From Rubellimicrobium roseum (GTDB taxonomy: Bacteria; Pseudomonadota; Alphaproteobacteria; Rhodobacterales; Rhodobacteraceae): 33,490 nt of DNA. Numbering within the stretch: the stretch's first letter is position 1; each line of letters begins with the position of its first letter. A program made the translations under genes and the position numbers. Below are positions 24,495 through 32,610 of this stretch, piece after piece. The stretch is from NCBI RefSeq assembly GCF_006152145.1, contig NZ_VDFV01000042.1, positions 1 through 33,490 on the forward strand. The letters are read 5' to 3'. The notes beneath the pieces were generated by a model. The model saw only the letters and a program-made list of their open reading frames with translations. It was not told the DNA's origin and did no database searches.

Positions 24495-25850
24495 ATGGCC
24501 TCGCATGAGCTTCTGCGCGACCTGGGGCTATTTGACGCGCGCGCGCCCCGCTACACGAGCTACCCGCCCGCCAATCATTTCAAGAACGACGTGGGCCCTG
24601 GCCAAGTGTCCGCTTGGCTTGAGGAAATCCCGGCCGGGCAGCGAATCTCGCTTTATGTCCACATTCCTTATTGCCGCCGGCTCTGCTGGTTCTGCGCCTG
24701 CCGCACGCAGGGCACCCAGACCGACCGGCCGCTCATTCCCTATCTCGCGCAGATCAAGGCCGAGCTGGCGCTCGTGGGCCGCCACCTGCGGCCCGACGTG
24801 GAGGTGGCGGCGATCCATCTGGGCGGCGGCACGCCCACGATCCTGCCCGCGCCGATGCTGGCCGACCTGTGCGACTCGCTCAACGCCTTCCGCCCGCTCG
24901 CGCGCGACCTGGCCTTCTCGGTCGAGATCGACCCGACCGAGATCGACCGCCCGCGCCTCGACGCGCTGAAGGCCGCCGGCATGACCCGCGCCTCCATCGG
25001 CGTGCAGGACTTCGACGAGACGGTGCAGGAGGCCATCGGCCGCGCCCAGGGCTATGCGCTCACCCGCGACGTGGTGGAGATGATCCGCGCGGTGGGGGTG
25101 CAGAGCCTCAACATGGACATGCTCTACGGCCTGCCGCACCAGACGCGGGCGCGGATGACCGACACGGTGCAGAAGATCCTGTCGCTCTCGCCCGACCGGC
25201 TGGCGCTCTACGGCTACGCCCATGTTCCGTGGATGGCCAAGCGGCAGGTGATGATCCCCGCCGACGCGCTGCCGGGCGCCGAGGAGCGGCTCGACCTCTT
25301 CGAGGCCGCCGCCAAGATGTTCGCCTGGGACGGCTACGAGCCCATCGGCATCGACCACTTCGCCCGTCCCGGCGATCCGCTGGCGCAGGCCGCGGCCGAG
25401 GGCCGGATACGCCGCAACTTCCAGGGCTACACCGAGGATGGCTGCGACGTGCTGATCGGCCTCGGCGCCTCGGCCATCTCGCGCTATCCGCAAGGCTACA
25501 CGCAGAACGCCTCGACCTCCTCGGCCTACGCCCATGCGATCAAGAAAGGCCGCTTCGCGACCGAGCGGGGCCATGCCTTCAGCGCCGACGACCGGCTGCG
25601 GGCCGACATGATCGAACGGCTGATGTGCCGCTTCGAACTGGACCTGAACGAGCTGTCGGCGGCCCACGGCGTGCCGCTGGCGGATCTCCTGCGTGTCACG
25701 GCCCGCCTGCGCAGCCGCTTCGCCGACTGGATCGAGATGCGGGACGCCACCATCCGGCTCGTCCGCTCGCCGCGTCTGATCGCGCGGCTGGTGGCGCAGG
25801 AGGTGGACGCCTACGCGATGCCCGAAGGGCGCCACAGCCGGGCGCTCTGA
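24495..25850 (+). CDS. hemN: HemN, oxygen-independent coproporphyrinogen III oxidase
   Basis: 451-residue radical SAM enzyme that makes protoporphyrinogen IX from coproporphyrinogen III without oxygen, in the cytoplasm. The cluster-binding motif is C60-x3-C64-x2-C67-x-C69 in PYCRRLCWFCACR, the extra Cys being the HemN form. YTSYPPANHF near the N-terminus and HLGGGTPT (SAM-binding), GVQDF and NMDMLYGLPHQT are all typical. AGGAGGGG before ATG 24495 is a strong ribosome-binding site. The longer open frame from 24240 is antisense to fnrL. In Rhodobacter this gene (hemZ) next to fnrL is regulated by oxygen; here only a single half-site GATCAA (24437-24442) is visible upstream. It supplies heme for the cbb3 oxidase under low oxygen. 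Confidence 0.97.
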   Translation: MASHELLRDLGLFDARAPRYTSYPPANHFKNDVGPGQVSAWLEEIPAGQRISLYVHIPYCRRLCWFCACRTQGTQTDRPLIPYLAQIKAELALVGRHLRPDVEVAAIHLGGGTPTILPAPMLADLCDSLNAFRPLARDLAFSVEIDPTEIDRPRLDALKAAGMTRASIGVQDFDETVQEAIGRAQGYALTRDVVEMIRAVGVQSLNMDMLYGLPHQTRARMTDTVQKILSLSPDRLALYGYAHVPWMAKRQVMIPADALPGAEERLDLFEAAAKMFAWDGYEPIGIDHFARPGDPLAQAAAEGRIRRNFQGYTEDGCDVLIGLGASAISRYPQGYTQNASTSSAYAHAIKKGRFATERGHAFSADDRLRADMIERLMCRFELDLNELSAAHGVPLADLLRVTARLRSRFADWIEMRDATIRLVRSPRLIARLVAQEVDAYAMPEGRHSRAL

Positions 25851-25960
25851 GGCGAGGACCGGGGCGGGTCCGTGGCCTGCCCCGCGAGCCCGGCCGGAAC
25901 CAGGGGGCCGGCCGGGCCCAGACGACCCGGGTCCGTGGACAGGCGGGCCCGGTCTGTGCA

Positions 25961-26041
25961 GTGACGAGTGAGGGGGCGGTCATGTCGGCCGCCCTGCCGG
26001 GGCCCGGCCCGTCGGGGAGGGCGGGACGGGACCCGGCGGTT
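25961..26041 (+). repeat. Hairpin repeat element, copy 1
   Basis: 81-base unit that starts GTGACGAGTG and contains a stem GCCGGGGCCCG (25996-26006) with CGGGACCCGGC (26027-26037), ten of eleven pairs matching, plus an inner CCCG/CGGG stem around a ten-base loop. It aligns without gaps to the second copy, about 58 of 81 bases being the same by hand count. Strand is arbitrary. Function unknown. Confidence 0.7.
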
Positions 26042-26075
26042 GCATCGGTTGACGAGTGCTCGGTGATTGTCGTGC

Positions 26076-26156
26076 GTGACGAGTGACGGGCGACCCCGTG
26101 GGCCGCTCCTGCCGGGGTCCGGCCCGTCGAAGGGAGCGGGACGGACCCCGGCCGTT
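26076..26156 (+). repeat. Hairpin repeat element, copy 2
   Basis: Second copy, 115 bases after the first. The stem GCCGGGGTCCG (26111-26121) with CGGACCCCGGC (26142-26152) pairs perfectly over eleven bases, with the same 20-base interior and the same inner CCCG/CGGG stem. Where copy 1 has a C-G pair, this copy has T-A, a paired change that keeps the stem. No T-run follows, so it is not a plain terminator. Confidence 0.7.
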
Positions 26157-26433
26157 TGGCTGTCGCCCGAACGGGCCGCGGCCGCCCTTGCGCCGTCCCC
26201 GCAGCCGCCGGCAAGGGCCCCCCGCCGTGGTGCAGGGCAGAAGACCGGACGCGCCTGGGACCCGCCGGCCCGCCGACCACTCATGGGCGGCCGCAGCTCC
26301 ACTTTCGCGTGTCGTCGCGGCCATCGTGGCGCCGGGGCTCCTGGCCTGTCTCCTCGCCCGCGGCGGCGGCGACTGACCCTTTTCCCCTGACCCGCCGTCC
26401 TGTATGGGGCGCAGGATTCGAAAGGGGACAACT

Positions 26434-27456
26434 ATGGGCTACAAGGTCGTCGTCGTCGGCGCCACGGGCAACGTGGGGCGCGAGATGCTCAACATTCTGG
26501 CCGAGCGGGAATTCCCGGTGGACGAGATCGCCGCTCTCGCCAGCCGGAAATCGCTCGGGACCGAGGTGAGCTTCGGCGACCGAACCCTCAAGACCCAGGA
26601 CCTCGACCAGTTCGACTTCACGGGCTGGGACATCGCGCTCTTCGCCATCGGCTCGGACGCGACCAAGCAATACGCCCCCAAGGCCGCCGCCTCGGGCTGC
26701 GTCGTGATCGACAACTCCTCGCTCTACCGCTACGACCCCCAGGTCCCGCTCGTGGTGCCCGAGGTCAACGCCGACGCGGTCATGGGCTATACCCAGAAGA
26801 ACATCATCGCGAACCCCAACTGCTCCACGGCGCAGATGGTGGTGGCGCTCAAGCCGCTTCATGACCGGGCCAAGATCAAACGCGTCGTGGTCTCGACTTA
26901 CCAGTCCGTCTCCGGCACCGGCAAGGAGGCCATCGACGAGCTCTGGAACCAGACTAAGGGCGTCTATGTCCCCGGCCAGGAGGTCGAGCCCAAGGTCTAC
27001 CCGCGCCAGATCGCCTTCAACGTCATTCCCCACATCGACGTCTTCATGGAGGACGGGCAGACGAAGGAAGAGTGGAAGATGATGGTCGAGACCAAGAAGA
27101 TCATGGACCCCTCGATCAAGGTCACGGCCACCTGCGTCCGCGTCCCCGTCTTCGTCGGCCACTCCGAGGCGGTCAACGTCGAGTTCGAGGACTTCCTCGA
27201 CGAGGAGGAGGCCCGCGACATCCTGCGCGAGGCCCCCGGTTGCCTCGTCGTCGACAAGCGCGAGGCCGGCGGCTACATCACGCCCATCGAATGCGTGGGC
27301 GAATACGCCACCTACATCTCGCGCATCCGCCAGGACCAGACGGTCGACAGCGGCCTGAACCTCTGGATCGTGTCCGACAACCTCCGCAAGGGCGCCGCGC
27401 TGAACGCCGTGCAGATCGCCGAGGTCCTGGGGCAGCGGGCGCTCAAGAAGGGCTGA
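26434..27456 (+). CDS. asd: Aspartate-semialdehyde dehydrogenase
   Basis: 340-residue enzyme that makes aspartate 4-semialdehyde from aspartyl phosphate with NADPH, for lysine/diaminopimelate, threonine and methionine synthesis. GATGNVG (9-15) is the NADP-binding loop, SRKS follows at 37-40, Cys130 in ANPNCSTAQM is the nucleophile, and FVGHSEAVNVEF contains the catalytic histidine. Length and motif order are normal. ATG 26434 has AAGGGGA five bases upstream; an in-frame start at 26404 lacks one. The gene stands alone between the repeat-rich region and a convergent membrane protein gene. Confidence 0.96.
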   Translation: MGYKVVVVGATGNVGREMLNILAEREFPVDEIAALASRKSLGTEVSFGDRTLKTQDLDQFDFTGWDIALFAIGSDATKQYAPKAAASGCVVIDNSSLYRYDPQVPLVVPEVNADAVMGYTQKNIIANPNCSTAQMVVALKPLHDRAKIKRVVVSTYQSVSGTGKEAIDELWNQTKGVYVPGQEVEPKVYPRQIAFNVIPHIDVFMEDGQTKEEWKMMVETKKIMDPSIKVTATCVRVPVFVGHSEAVNVEFEDFLDEEEARDILREAPGCLVVDKREAGGYITPIECVGEYATYISRIRQDQTVDSGLNLWIVSDNLRKGAALNAVQIAEVLGQRALKKG

Positions 27457-27489
27457 TCCACCGGGTCGGCGCAGGGCTCCGCCGGGGTC

Positions 27490-28287
27490 TCACTCCGGCG
27501 GTCGGCGCTCGCCGATCTCGCCCGCCAGCAGCGCCTGGAACGGGCGCGGCTCCAGCTTGCCGGGGGCCGCGTAGGGGTTCCCGAAGGCGAAGATGAAGAA
27601 CAGGATGACCCCCGAATATGTCCCCAGGAGGGACAGCAGGACCAGATGGGTCCGGGTCGGCCGGTAGATGTAGAAGGCCATCGCCACGATCACGAGTCCG
27701 AAGAGCGCCGGGAGCCAGAACAGGACCGTGAAGCGGTCCATCGAGGTCGCCTCGCGAAGCTGCCGGAACCGGGCCACGGTGCTGATCCGCTCGCGCATCC
27801 GGTCCGCGAGATAGCGCTCCCGCTCGGTCGTGGGAGTAAGGTCGAGCAGCCTCTCGTAGACGTCCTCCCACTGCGCCCAGGCCTCCGGGGACAGCCTGCG
27901 CTCGCTTGCGAGCATGGGCCATTCCTCCTCCACGACGAGCCCGATGTACCGCGCGAGTCCCTGCTGCACGGGCTCCATGGCGACACCGCCAAAGCGCTGG
28001 GCGTCGTTGAACACGTCGGCGATGGCCACCGCCTCTTCCGACAGGGTCGCCCGCAGGTTCTTGTAGGCATCAAGCTCCTGCGCATAGACCAGACCGAGGA
28101 CGAGGCTGTGCAGCGTCGCCACCCGGACGGCCACCTGCGCCACGACTTCCGCCGTTCCGTCGCCGTCCTGTCCCGGGTGAAGCACCCGGCGCGCGAGAAG
28201 ATAGCTCCCCAGCACCAGGGCGACCGTCCCCAGCACGAAGCTCGCCCCGAGCAGGATTGAAACGAGAAGGGTCCCCGAGTCGTCCAC
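27490..28287 (-). CDS. Bestrophin-like (DUF4239) membrane protein
   Basis: 265-residue protein from GTG 28287. One membrane segment near the N-terminus (about residues 9-31) is followed by a long helical soluble region, then two C-terminal membrane segments and the ending FAFGNPYAAPGKLEPRPFQ, which resembles the DUF4239/bestrophin-like family ending. The family function is unproven; an ion-channel role is suggested only by distant similarity to bestrophins. The start is uncertain: the open frame continues to 28416 but that extension is arginine- and proline-rich and has no ribosome-binding site, and the site before GTG 28287 is also weak. The gene converges with asd, with 33 bases between the stops. 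About 290 bases to its right show no gene. Confidence 0.75.
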   Translation of the reverse strand: MDDSGTLLVSILLGASFVLGTVALVLGSYLLARRVLHPGQDGDGTAEVVAQVAVRVATLHSLVLGLVYAQELDAYKNLRATLSEEAVAIADVFNDAQRFGGVAMEPVQQGLARYIGLVVEEEWPMLASERRLSPEAWAQWEDVYERLLDLTPTTERERYLADRMRERISTVARFRQLREATSMDRFTVLFWLPALFGLVIVAMAFYIYRPTRTHLVLLSLLGTYSGVILFFIFAFGNPYAAPGKLEPRPFQALLAGEIGERRPPE

Positions 28288-28574
28288 ATGCCCGGTATGG
28301 CCTGCTCCGGCCGAGGCTGGCAAGCGCGCCCTCACGCGGGTCGGGCGCAGGCGCGGCGAAAGGCAGCCCCGGGCCGGGGAGGCCACGAGCCGGCTCGGCG
28401 ACCCCATCGGCCCCATCGCCGCGCAGCCCTGAATCCCTCAAGCCGGGATCGGAAGGTTCTCCCCGCAGATCCTCTCCGGACTCAAGCCCCCGGACACGCG
28501 CTCCGGACAGGCCGCGCTCCGCCGCACGAGGGGGCGGCCCGGCACCCCGGAGATCCTGCGGAACTCGGATCCTC

Positions 28575-28997
28575 TCAGGACCCCGCCAGCGCCGCCGCGA
28601 GCTCCTCCCGCTCCTCGCAGGTCCCGCAAAGCTCCGTGAGCTTGGCAAGGTTCGCCTCGGCCGCCGCCCGGTCCCCCAGGAGGAGGAACAGCTCCCCCTG
28701 GTATTCCAGCGCGCCCCGGTGGCGGGGGTCCGCGCGCAGCGCCGCCTGGTAGAACGGCGCGGCCTCCCCAAGCCGCCCCGCCTTGCGCAGCGCGAAGCCC
28801 ATGAGGTTCAGCGCGTCGGCGTTGCGCGGCTCGGCCTGCACGATGGGGTTGAGGAGCCGGATCGCCTCGTTCCAGTCGCCTCCTTCCAGCGCCGCCTGCG
28901 CCGGGGCGAGCGACGCGGGGGGATCGCTCAACCCCACCGCAAGGGCAGGACCGGCGAGCGCGGCCAGGATCGCAAGGGCAAGCGGCAGGCGTGTCAT
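28575..28997 (-). CDS. Secreted tetratricopeptide-repeat protein
   Basis: 140-residue protein. Residues 1-20 form a signal peptide (MTRLPLALAI, hydrophobic core, ALA), so it is periplasmic. Three TPR-type helix pairs follow, about residues 30-65 (GDWNEAIRLLNPIVQAEPRN), 66-99 (ADALNLMGFALRKAGRLGEA) and 100-130 (GALEYQGELFLLLGDRAAAE). The end has a CxxC pair (LCGTCEE). TPR domains bind proteins, and the partner is unknown. GGAGGAGA seven bases upstream supports ATG 28997. The gene has the same strand as carbonic anhydrase but is 227 bases from it, so it probably has its own promoter. Confidence 0.88.
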   Translation of the reverse strand: MTRLPLALAILAALAGPALAVGLSDPPASLAPAQAALEGGDWNEAIRLLNPIVQAEPRNADALNLMGFALRKAGRLGEAAPFYQAALRADPRHRGALEYQGELFLLLGDRAAAEANLAKLTELCGTCEEREELAAALAGS

Positions 28998-29224
28998 GGC
29001 GGATCTCCTCCTTGGGGGTGCGCCCATCCTACACCCGGACCGGCCTCCGTGTCGCCGGGGCTGCGGGGGCCGCCTGGCCGGGCAAGGGTGTTGCGCGAAC
29101 CGGGGGAGGACCGTTCGGTGGTCCAACGATTCGTTAACCCTTGGCTGCGAAGCTGTCCCCATCCCGGGCCCGCAGGGTCGCAACGGAAAGGAGGACCGCC
29201 ATGCCCCCGCGCGCCCTGCGCCGC

Positions 29225-29869
29225 TCAGATCGCGACGAACTCGGCCCGCGTCTCGTCCCAGGCTTCCAGCGTGCCCTCGGCGATGTCGTTCCACAGCCCG
29301 TGCAGCGTCAGCCGCTCGTCCGCGACGGCGGCGCGCACGAAGGGAAAGGTCATGAGGTTGTCCAGCGAGACCTTGACCGACAGCTTCTCCAGCGCCTGCA
29401 CGCGCTCGGCGTCGCCGCCGGGGGGCAGCGCCTCGTAGCCGGGGCGCAGGATGTCCATCCAGCGCCCGACGAAGCTCGTGGCCTCCAGCAGCTCGGGCGC
29501 GTGGCCCGAACACATGTCGTAGCAGCCCTTCACGCCCCCGCACTGCGAATGGCCCATGACGATGAGATGGGCCACGCGCAGCTCGCGCACGGCGTATTCC
29601 ACCGCGGCCGAGGTCCCGTGGTGGTCGCCGCTGGGGGCGAAGGGGGGGATCAGGTTGGCGATGTTGCGGTGGATGAAGAACTCGCCCGAATCCGCCCCGA
29701 AGATCGAGGCCACGTGCACCCGGCTGTCGCAGCAGGCCACGATCATGGCGCGGGGGCGCTGCCCTTCCTCGGCCAGCCGGCGGTACCAGGGGCGGTTGCC
29801 GGCATAGGTGGTGGCCCGCCAGCCCTGGTAGCGGCGGACGAGGTATTCGGGCAGTGGCCGTGCGGTCAT
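29225..29869 (-). CDS. Beta-carbonic anhydrase
   Basis: 214-residue beta-class carbonic anhydrase, which interconverts carbon dioxide and bicarbonate in the cytoplasm. Zinc ligands are Cys46 (ACCDSRV), His107 and Cys110 (GHSQCGG), and the Asp48-Arg50 dyad is present. FFIHRNIANLIPP and HHGTSAAVEYAV are typical. Many relatives have CSDSR; here it is CCDSR, with the second residue being cysteine, a common variant. GGAGA precedes ATG 29869 by six bases. Longer antisense frames across this gene and its neighbour come from high GC content. Confidence 0.96.
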   Translation of the reverse strand: MTARPLPEYLVRRYQGWRATTYAGNRPWYRRLAEEGQRPRAMIVACCDSRVHVASIFGADSGEFFIHRNIANLIPPFAPSGDHHGTSAAVEYAVRELRVAHLIVMGHSQCGGVKGCYDMCSGHAPELLEATSFVGRWMDILRPGYEALPPGGDAERVQALEKLSVKVSLDNLMTFPFVRAAVADERLTLHGLWNDIAEGTLEAWDETRAEFVAI

Positions 29870-30010
29870 GCAGGGTCTCCTCGGGGCCGCAGGGCGGCGG
29901 GCGGCTCCATATCGCCCGATCGGGCGTCCGGCGCAACGGAGCCGCTGGCCCTTGCGACCGCTCTCCGTCCGGCTACCTTGCCGCCCCGATCCCCCAGCCG
30001 CGCCAGGTCC

Positions 30011-31399
30011 ATGCACGCTCTCGCCTTCGCCCCCGACGACGCCTCCGCCATGCCCCTCCTGCCCGTCGCGCCCGACGGCCTCGACGCCGCGCTCCAGGCG
30101 CTCCCGCCCGAGCAGGGCGCCTGGGCCCGCGCCCTGGGCTTCAAGGGCAACGCGGGCGAGGTCGCGGTCCTGCCCGGCGAGGGCGGGCGCATCGCCCGTG
30201 CCCTGATCGGCCGCGGCAGCCCCGAGGCGCGGGCCCGCACCCGCTTCGCGCTGGGGCAGGGCGCCTCGAAGCTCCCCGAGGGGACCTGGCGCCTCGAAGG
30301 CAGCCTCGACGAGCGCGAGGCGCGCGAGGCCGCGCTGGGCTGGCTCCTCGAAACCTACCGCTTCACCCGCTACCGCGACGGGAACGGCCCCAAGGCGCGG
30401 CTCGTCGCCCCCGAGGGCGTGGAGGCCGAGCGGCTGGAGATCCTGGCCCGGGCCGAGGCCCTGACGCGCGACCTCATCAACACCCCCGCCGCCGACATGG
30501 GCCCGGCCGAGCTGGAGGCCGCCGCGCGTGGCGTGGCCGAGCGGTTCGGGGCGCAGATCGGCGTCGTCACGGGCGACGACCTCCTCGACGCGAACTTCCC
30601 GATGATCCATGCAGTCGGCCGCGCCGCCGCGCCCCACCGGGCTCCGCGCCTGATCGACATGACCTGGGGCGGCGAGGGGCCCCGGCTCACGCTCGTCGGC
30701 AAGGGGGTCTGCTTCGACACCGGGGGCCTCGACATCAAGCCTTCGGCGTCGATGCTGACCATGAAGAAGGACATGGGCGGGGCCGCGAACGTCCTCGGCC
30801 TCGCGCAGGCGATCATGGGCCTCGGCCTGCCCCTTCGGCTGCGCGTCCTGATTCCGGCCGTCGAGAACGCCATCGGCTCGGACGCCTTCCGCCCCGGCGA
30901 CATCCTCCGCTCGCGCAAGGGCCTGACGGTCGAGATCAACAACACCGACGCCGAAGGGCGGCTCGTCCTCGCCGACGCCCTGGCGCTCGCGGCCGAGGGC
31001 GACGCTGGCCTGACGGTCAGCTTCGCCACGCTGACCGGCGCGGCGCGGGTGGCGGTGGGCCCCGACCTCGCCCCCTTCTTCACCGACGACGAGGGGCTGG
31101 CGGCGGCCCTGGCGCGCGGCGGCCGGGACTGGGCCGACCCGGTCTGGCGCCTGCCGTTCCACCAGCCCTACGAGTCGATGATCGAGCCCGGCATCGCCGA
31201 TCTCGACAACGCGCCTGCGGGGGGCATGGCCGGGGCGATCACGGCGGCGCTGTTCCTGCGCCGCTTCGCGCCTCCCCGCTACTGTCACTTCGACATCTTC
31301 GCCTGGTCGGCGTCGCACGCGCCGGGCCGGCCCAAGGGGGGGCTGATGCAGGGCGCCCGCGCACTGCTCGCGGCCCTGCCCGAGGCGCTGGACTCGTGA
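30011..31399 (+). CDS. M17 family leucyl aminopeptidase
   Basis: 462-residue metallopeptidase of the M17 family, removing N-terminal residues from peptides in the cytoplasm. Two-metal and active-site residues include Lys231, Asp236 (KGVCFDTGG), Lys243 (DIKPS), Asp254, Asp313 and Glu315, with the family signature NTDAEGRL at 311-318. The N-terminal domain of about 150 residues is shorter and unlike PepA of E. coli, which fits the PepB-like or alphaproteobacterial group. CAGG is the only ribosome-binding match before ATG 30011. The open frame extends far upstream but only as antisense of carbonic anhydrase. Its stop overlaps the GTG of the NlpC/P60 gene by four bases. Confidence 0.94.
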   Translation: MHALAFAPDDASAMPLLPVAPDGLDAALQALPPEQGAWARALGFKGNAGEVAVLPGEGGRIARALIGRGSPEARARTRFALGQGASKLPEGTWRLEGSLDEREAREAALGWLLETYRFTRYRDGNGPKARLVAPEGVEAERLEILARAEALTRDLINTPAADMGPAELEAAARGVAERFGAQIGVVTGDDLLDANFPMIHAVGRAAAPHRAPRLIDMTWGGEGPRLTLVGKGVCFDTGGLDIKPSASMLTMKKDMGGAANVLGLAQAIMGLGLPLRLRVLIPAVENAIGSDAFRPGDILRSRKGLTVEINNTDAEGRLVLADALALAAEGDAGLTVSFATLTGAARVAVGPDLAPFFTDDEGLAAALARGGRDWADPVWRLPFHQPYESMIEPGIADLDNAPAGGMAGAITAALFLRRFAPPRYCHFDIFAWSASHAPGRPKGGLMQGARALLAALPEALDS

Positions 31400-32217
31400 G
31401 CGACCGCCGCCTCACCCCCGCCAACGGTCGCGTCGCGGCGGAACGCCTGCGCGGCCATGTCAAGGCGCAGCGCTTCGTGGCCGGAGAGGCCCGCCGCGTC
31501 GCCGTGCCCGTCGCCGACCTCGACGGCAGCCCCGGAGGGACGCGCGACCGCCAGCTCCTTTGGGGCGAGGGGGTTCTGGTCTACGAGGTCCGCGACGGCA
31601 TGGCCTTCGTCGAAGCCGGGCGCGACGGCTACGTGGGCTACGTCTCGGCCGTCTCGCTGGGGCCCGACCGCGCGCCCACGCACCGCGTCGCCGTGCCGGC
31701 CACGCATCTCTACCGCGACGACGACATGAAGAGCCCGGACCTGCATCACCTGTCCTTCGGCGCGCTGGTGATGGTCGAGGCCGAGGGCCGCAAGTTCTGG
31801 GAGACGCCCGAGGGCTACATCCCGAAGCCCCACCTGCGCCCGCTCGACCGGCCCTTCACCGACCCGGCCGCCGTGGCGCAGCTCCATTTCGGAGTGCCCT
31901 ATCTCTGGGGCGGCAACTCGGTGCTGGGAATCGACTGCTCCGGACTGGCGCAGGCGGCGTGCCTCGCCTGCGGGATCGCCTGCCCGGGCGACAGCGACCT
32001 CCAGCGGGCGCTCGGGTCCGAGATCCCCGAAGGCGAGCCCCTGCGGCGCGGCGACCTCGTGTTCTGGAAGGGGCACGTGGGGATGATGGTGGACGAGGGT
32101 ACGCTGATCCACGCCAACGCCCACCACATGGCCGTCGCCTACGAGCCCCTGGACCGCGCCATCGCCCGGATCACGGCGCAGGGCGAAGGCGCGGTGCTGG
32201 CCCGGCGGCGGCTCTAG
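31396..32217 (+). CDS. NlpC/P60 family cell-wall peptidase
   Basis: 273-residue protein. The first 150 residues resemble SH3-type bacterial domains, the pattern seen in dipeptidyl-peptidase VI relatives (QLLWGEGVLVYE, GYVGYVS, PTHRV, THLYRDDD, KSPDLHHLSFG). The NlpC/P60 domain has catalytic Cys181 (GIDCSGL), His227 (KGHVGMMV) and a third polar residue around His239. Such enzymes cut gamma-D-glutamyl-diaminopimelate bonds in murein peptides. There is no signal peptide, so it may act on cytoplasmic murein fragments. That fits its translational coupling to the aminopeptidase (GTGA overlap), suggesting joint peptide recycling. It ends in a CTAG shared with the convergent gene. Confidence 0.92.
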   Translation: MSDRRLTPANGRVAAERLRGHVKAQRFVAGEARRVAVPVADLDGSPGGTRDRQLLWGEGVLVYEVRDGMAFVEAGRDGYVGYVSAVSLGPDRAPTHRVAVPATHLYRDDDMKSPDLHHLSFGALVMVEAEGRKFWETPEGYIPKPHLRPLDRPFTDPAAVAQLHFGVPYLWGGNSVLGIDCSGLAQAACLACGIACPGDSDLQRALGSEIPEGEPLRRGDLVFWKGHVGMMVDEGTLIHANAHHMAVAYEPLDRAIARITAQGEGAVLARRRL

Positions 32218-32564
32218 TCCACCAGCTTCGGCTTGGGCGCGATGACCCGGAGCACCTGGTCGAGGTCGTGCCCGCGCCGGAGCACCTGCCCCTCGGCGCC
32301 GATCACCGCGTACTGGCCTTGGCGGTGGCGCAAAGCGGGCCGCTTCTCGACCCGGTAGAGCGGGTTCTCCGAAGTGCGGCGGAAGATGGCGAAGACCGCG
32401 ACATCCCGCCCGTGCGAGATGCCATAGTCGCGCCACTCGCCCGCGGCGACCATCCGGCCATAAAGGCCAAGGATGACGTTCAGCTCGGTGCGGTGGAAGG
32501 CGACCTGGGCGGGGCTCGCGCCGGAGGCGGGCCCCGGGAACGGGATCGGGGGCAGGGCTGTCAT
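32214..32564 (-). CDS. DUF2794 family protein
   Basis: 116-residue protein of the alphaproteobacterial DUF2794 family. After a proline-rich start of about 20 residues come the core sequences VAFHRTELNVILGLYGRMVA, GEWRDYGISHGRDVAVFA, YRVEKRPALRHRQGQYAV and the ending VIAPKPKLVD. It has no signal peptide and is small and beta-strand-rich, and the function is unknown. Its stop (TAG at 32216-32214) and that of the convergent peptidase gene overlap in one CTAG. ATG 32564 has no obvious strong ribosome-binding site but fits the family length. Confidence 0.9.
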   Translation of the reverse strand: MTALPPIPFPGPASGASPAQVAFHRTELNVILGLYGRMVAAGEWRDYGISHGRDVAVFAIFRRTSENPLYRVEKRPALRHRQGQYAVIGAEGQVLRRGHDLDQVLRVIAPKPKLVD

Positions 32565-32610
32565 GCCCCAAGACTTGGGCCTGTCGGCCCCTCAAATCAA
32601 GCGCGACGGA

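Larger units (their letters stand above)
25851..26433. other. 583-base intergenic region with repeats between hemN and asd
   Basis: No convincing gene is seen. Short open frames here show no recognisable product; the one at 26083-26376 ends in a hydrophobic stretch (VVAAIVAPGLLACLLA) but is arginine- and proline-rich before that and has no good ribosome-binding site. GGGTCCGTGG occurs twice near 25866 and 25929, and GACGAGTG three times, at 25963, 26051 and 26078. Two copies of a hairpin element lie at 25961-26041 and 26076-26156. The promoter of asd must lie near the right end; AAGGGGA at 26422-26428 is its ribosome-binding site. Confidence 0.6.

Noticed and set aside
26083-26376. 97-codon plus-strand open frame between hemN and asd, ending in a hydrophobic stretch
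   Set aside because: It overlaps the second hairpin repeat, lacks a ribosome-binding site, and most of it is arginine- and proline-rich chance translation.
29854-31395. An N-terminal extension of the NlpC/P60 protein
   Set aside because: The frame is open across the aminopeptidase gene only by composition; the GTG at 31396 overlaps the preceding stop as GTGA and begins the recognisable protein.
29141-31399. An N-terminally extended aminopeptidase of 752 residues
   Set aside because: The extension is antisense to carbonic anhydrase and has no domain similarity; the M17 protein is complete from ATG 30011.
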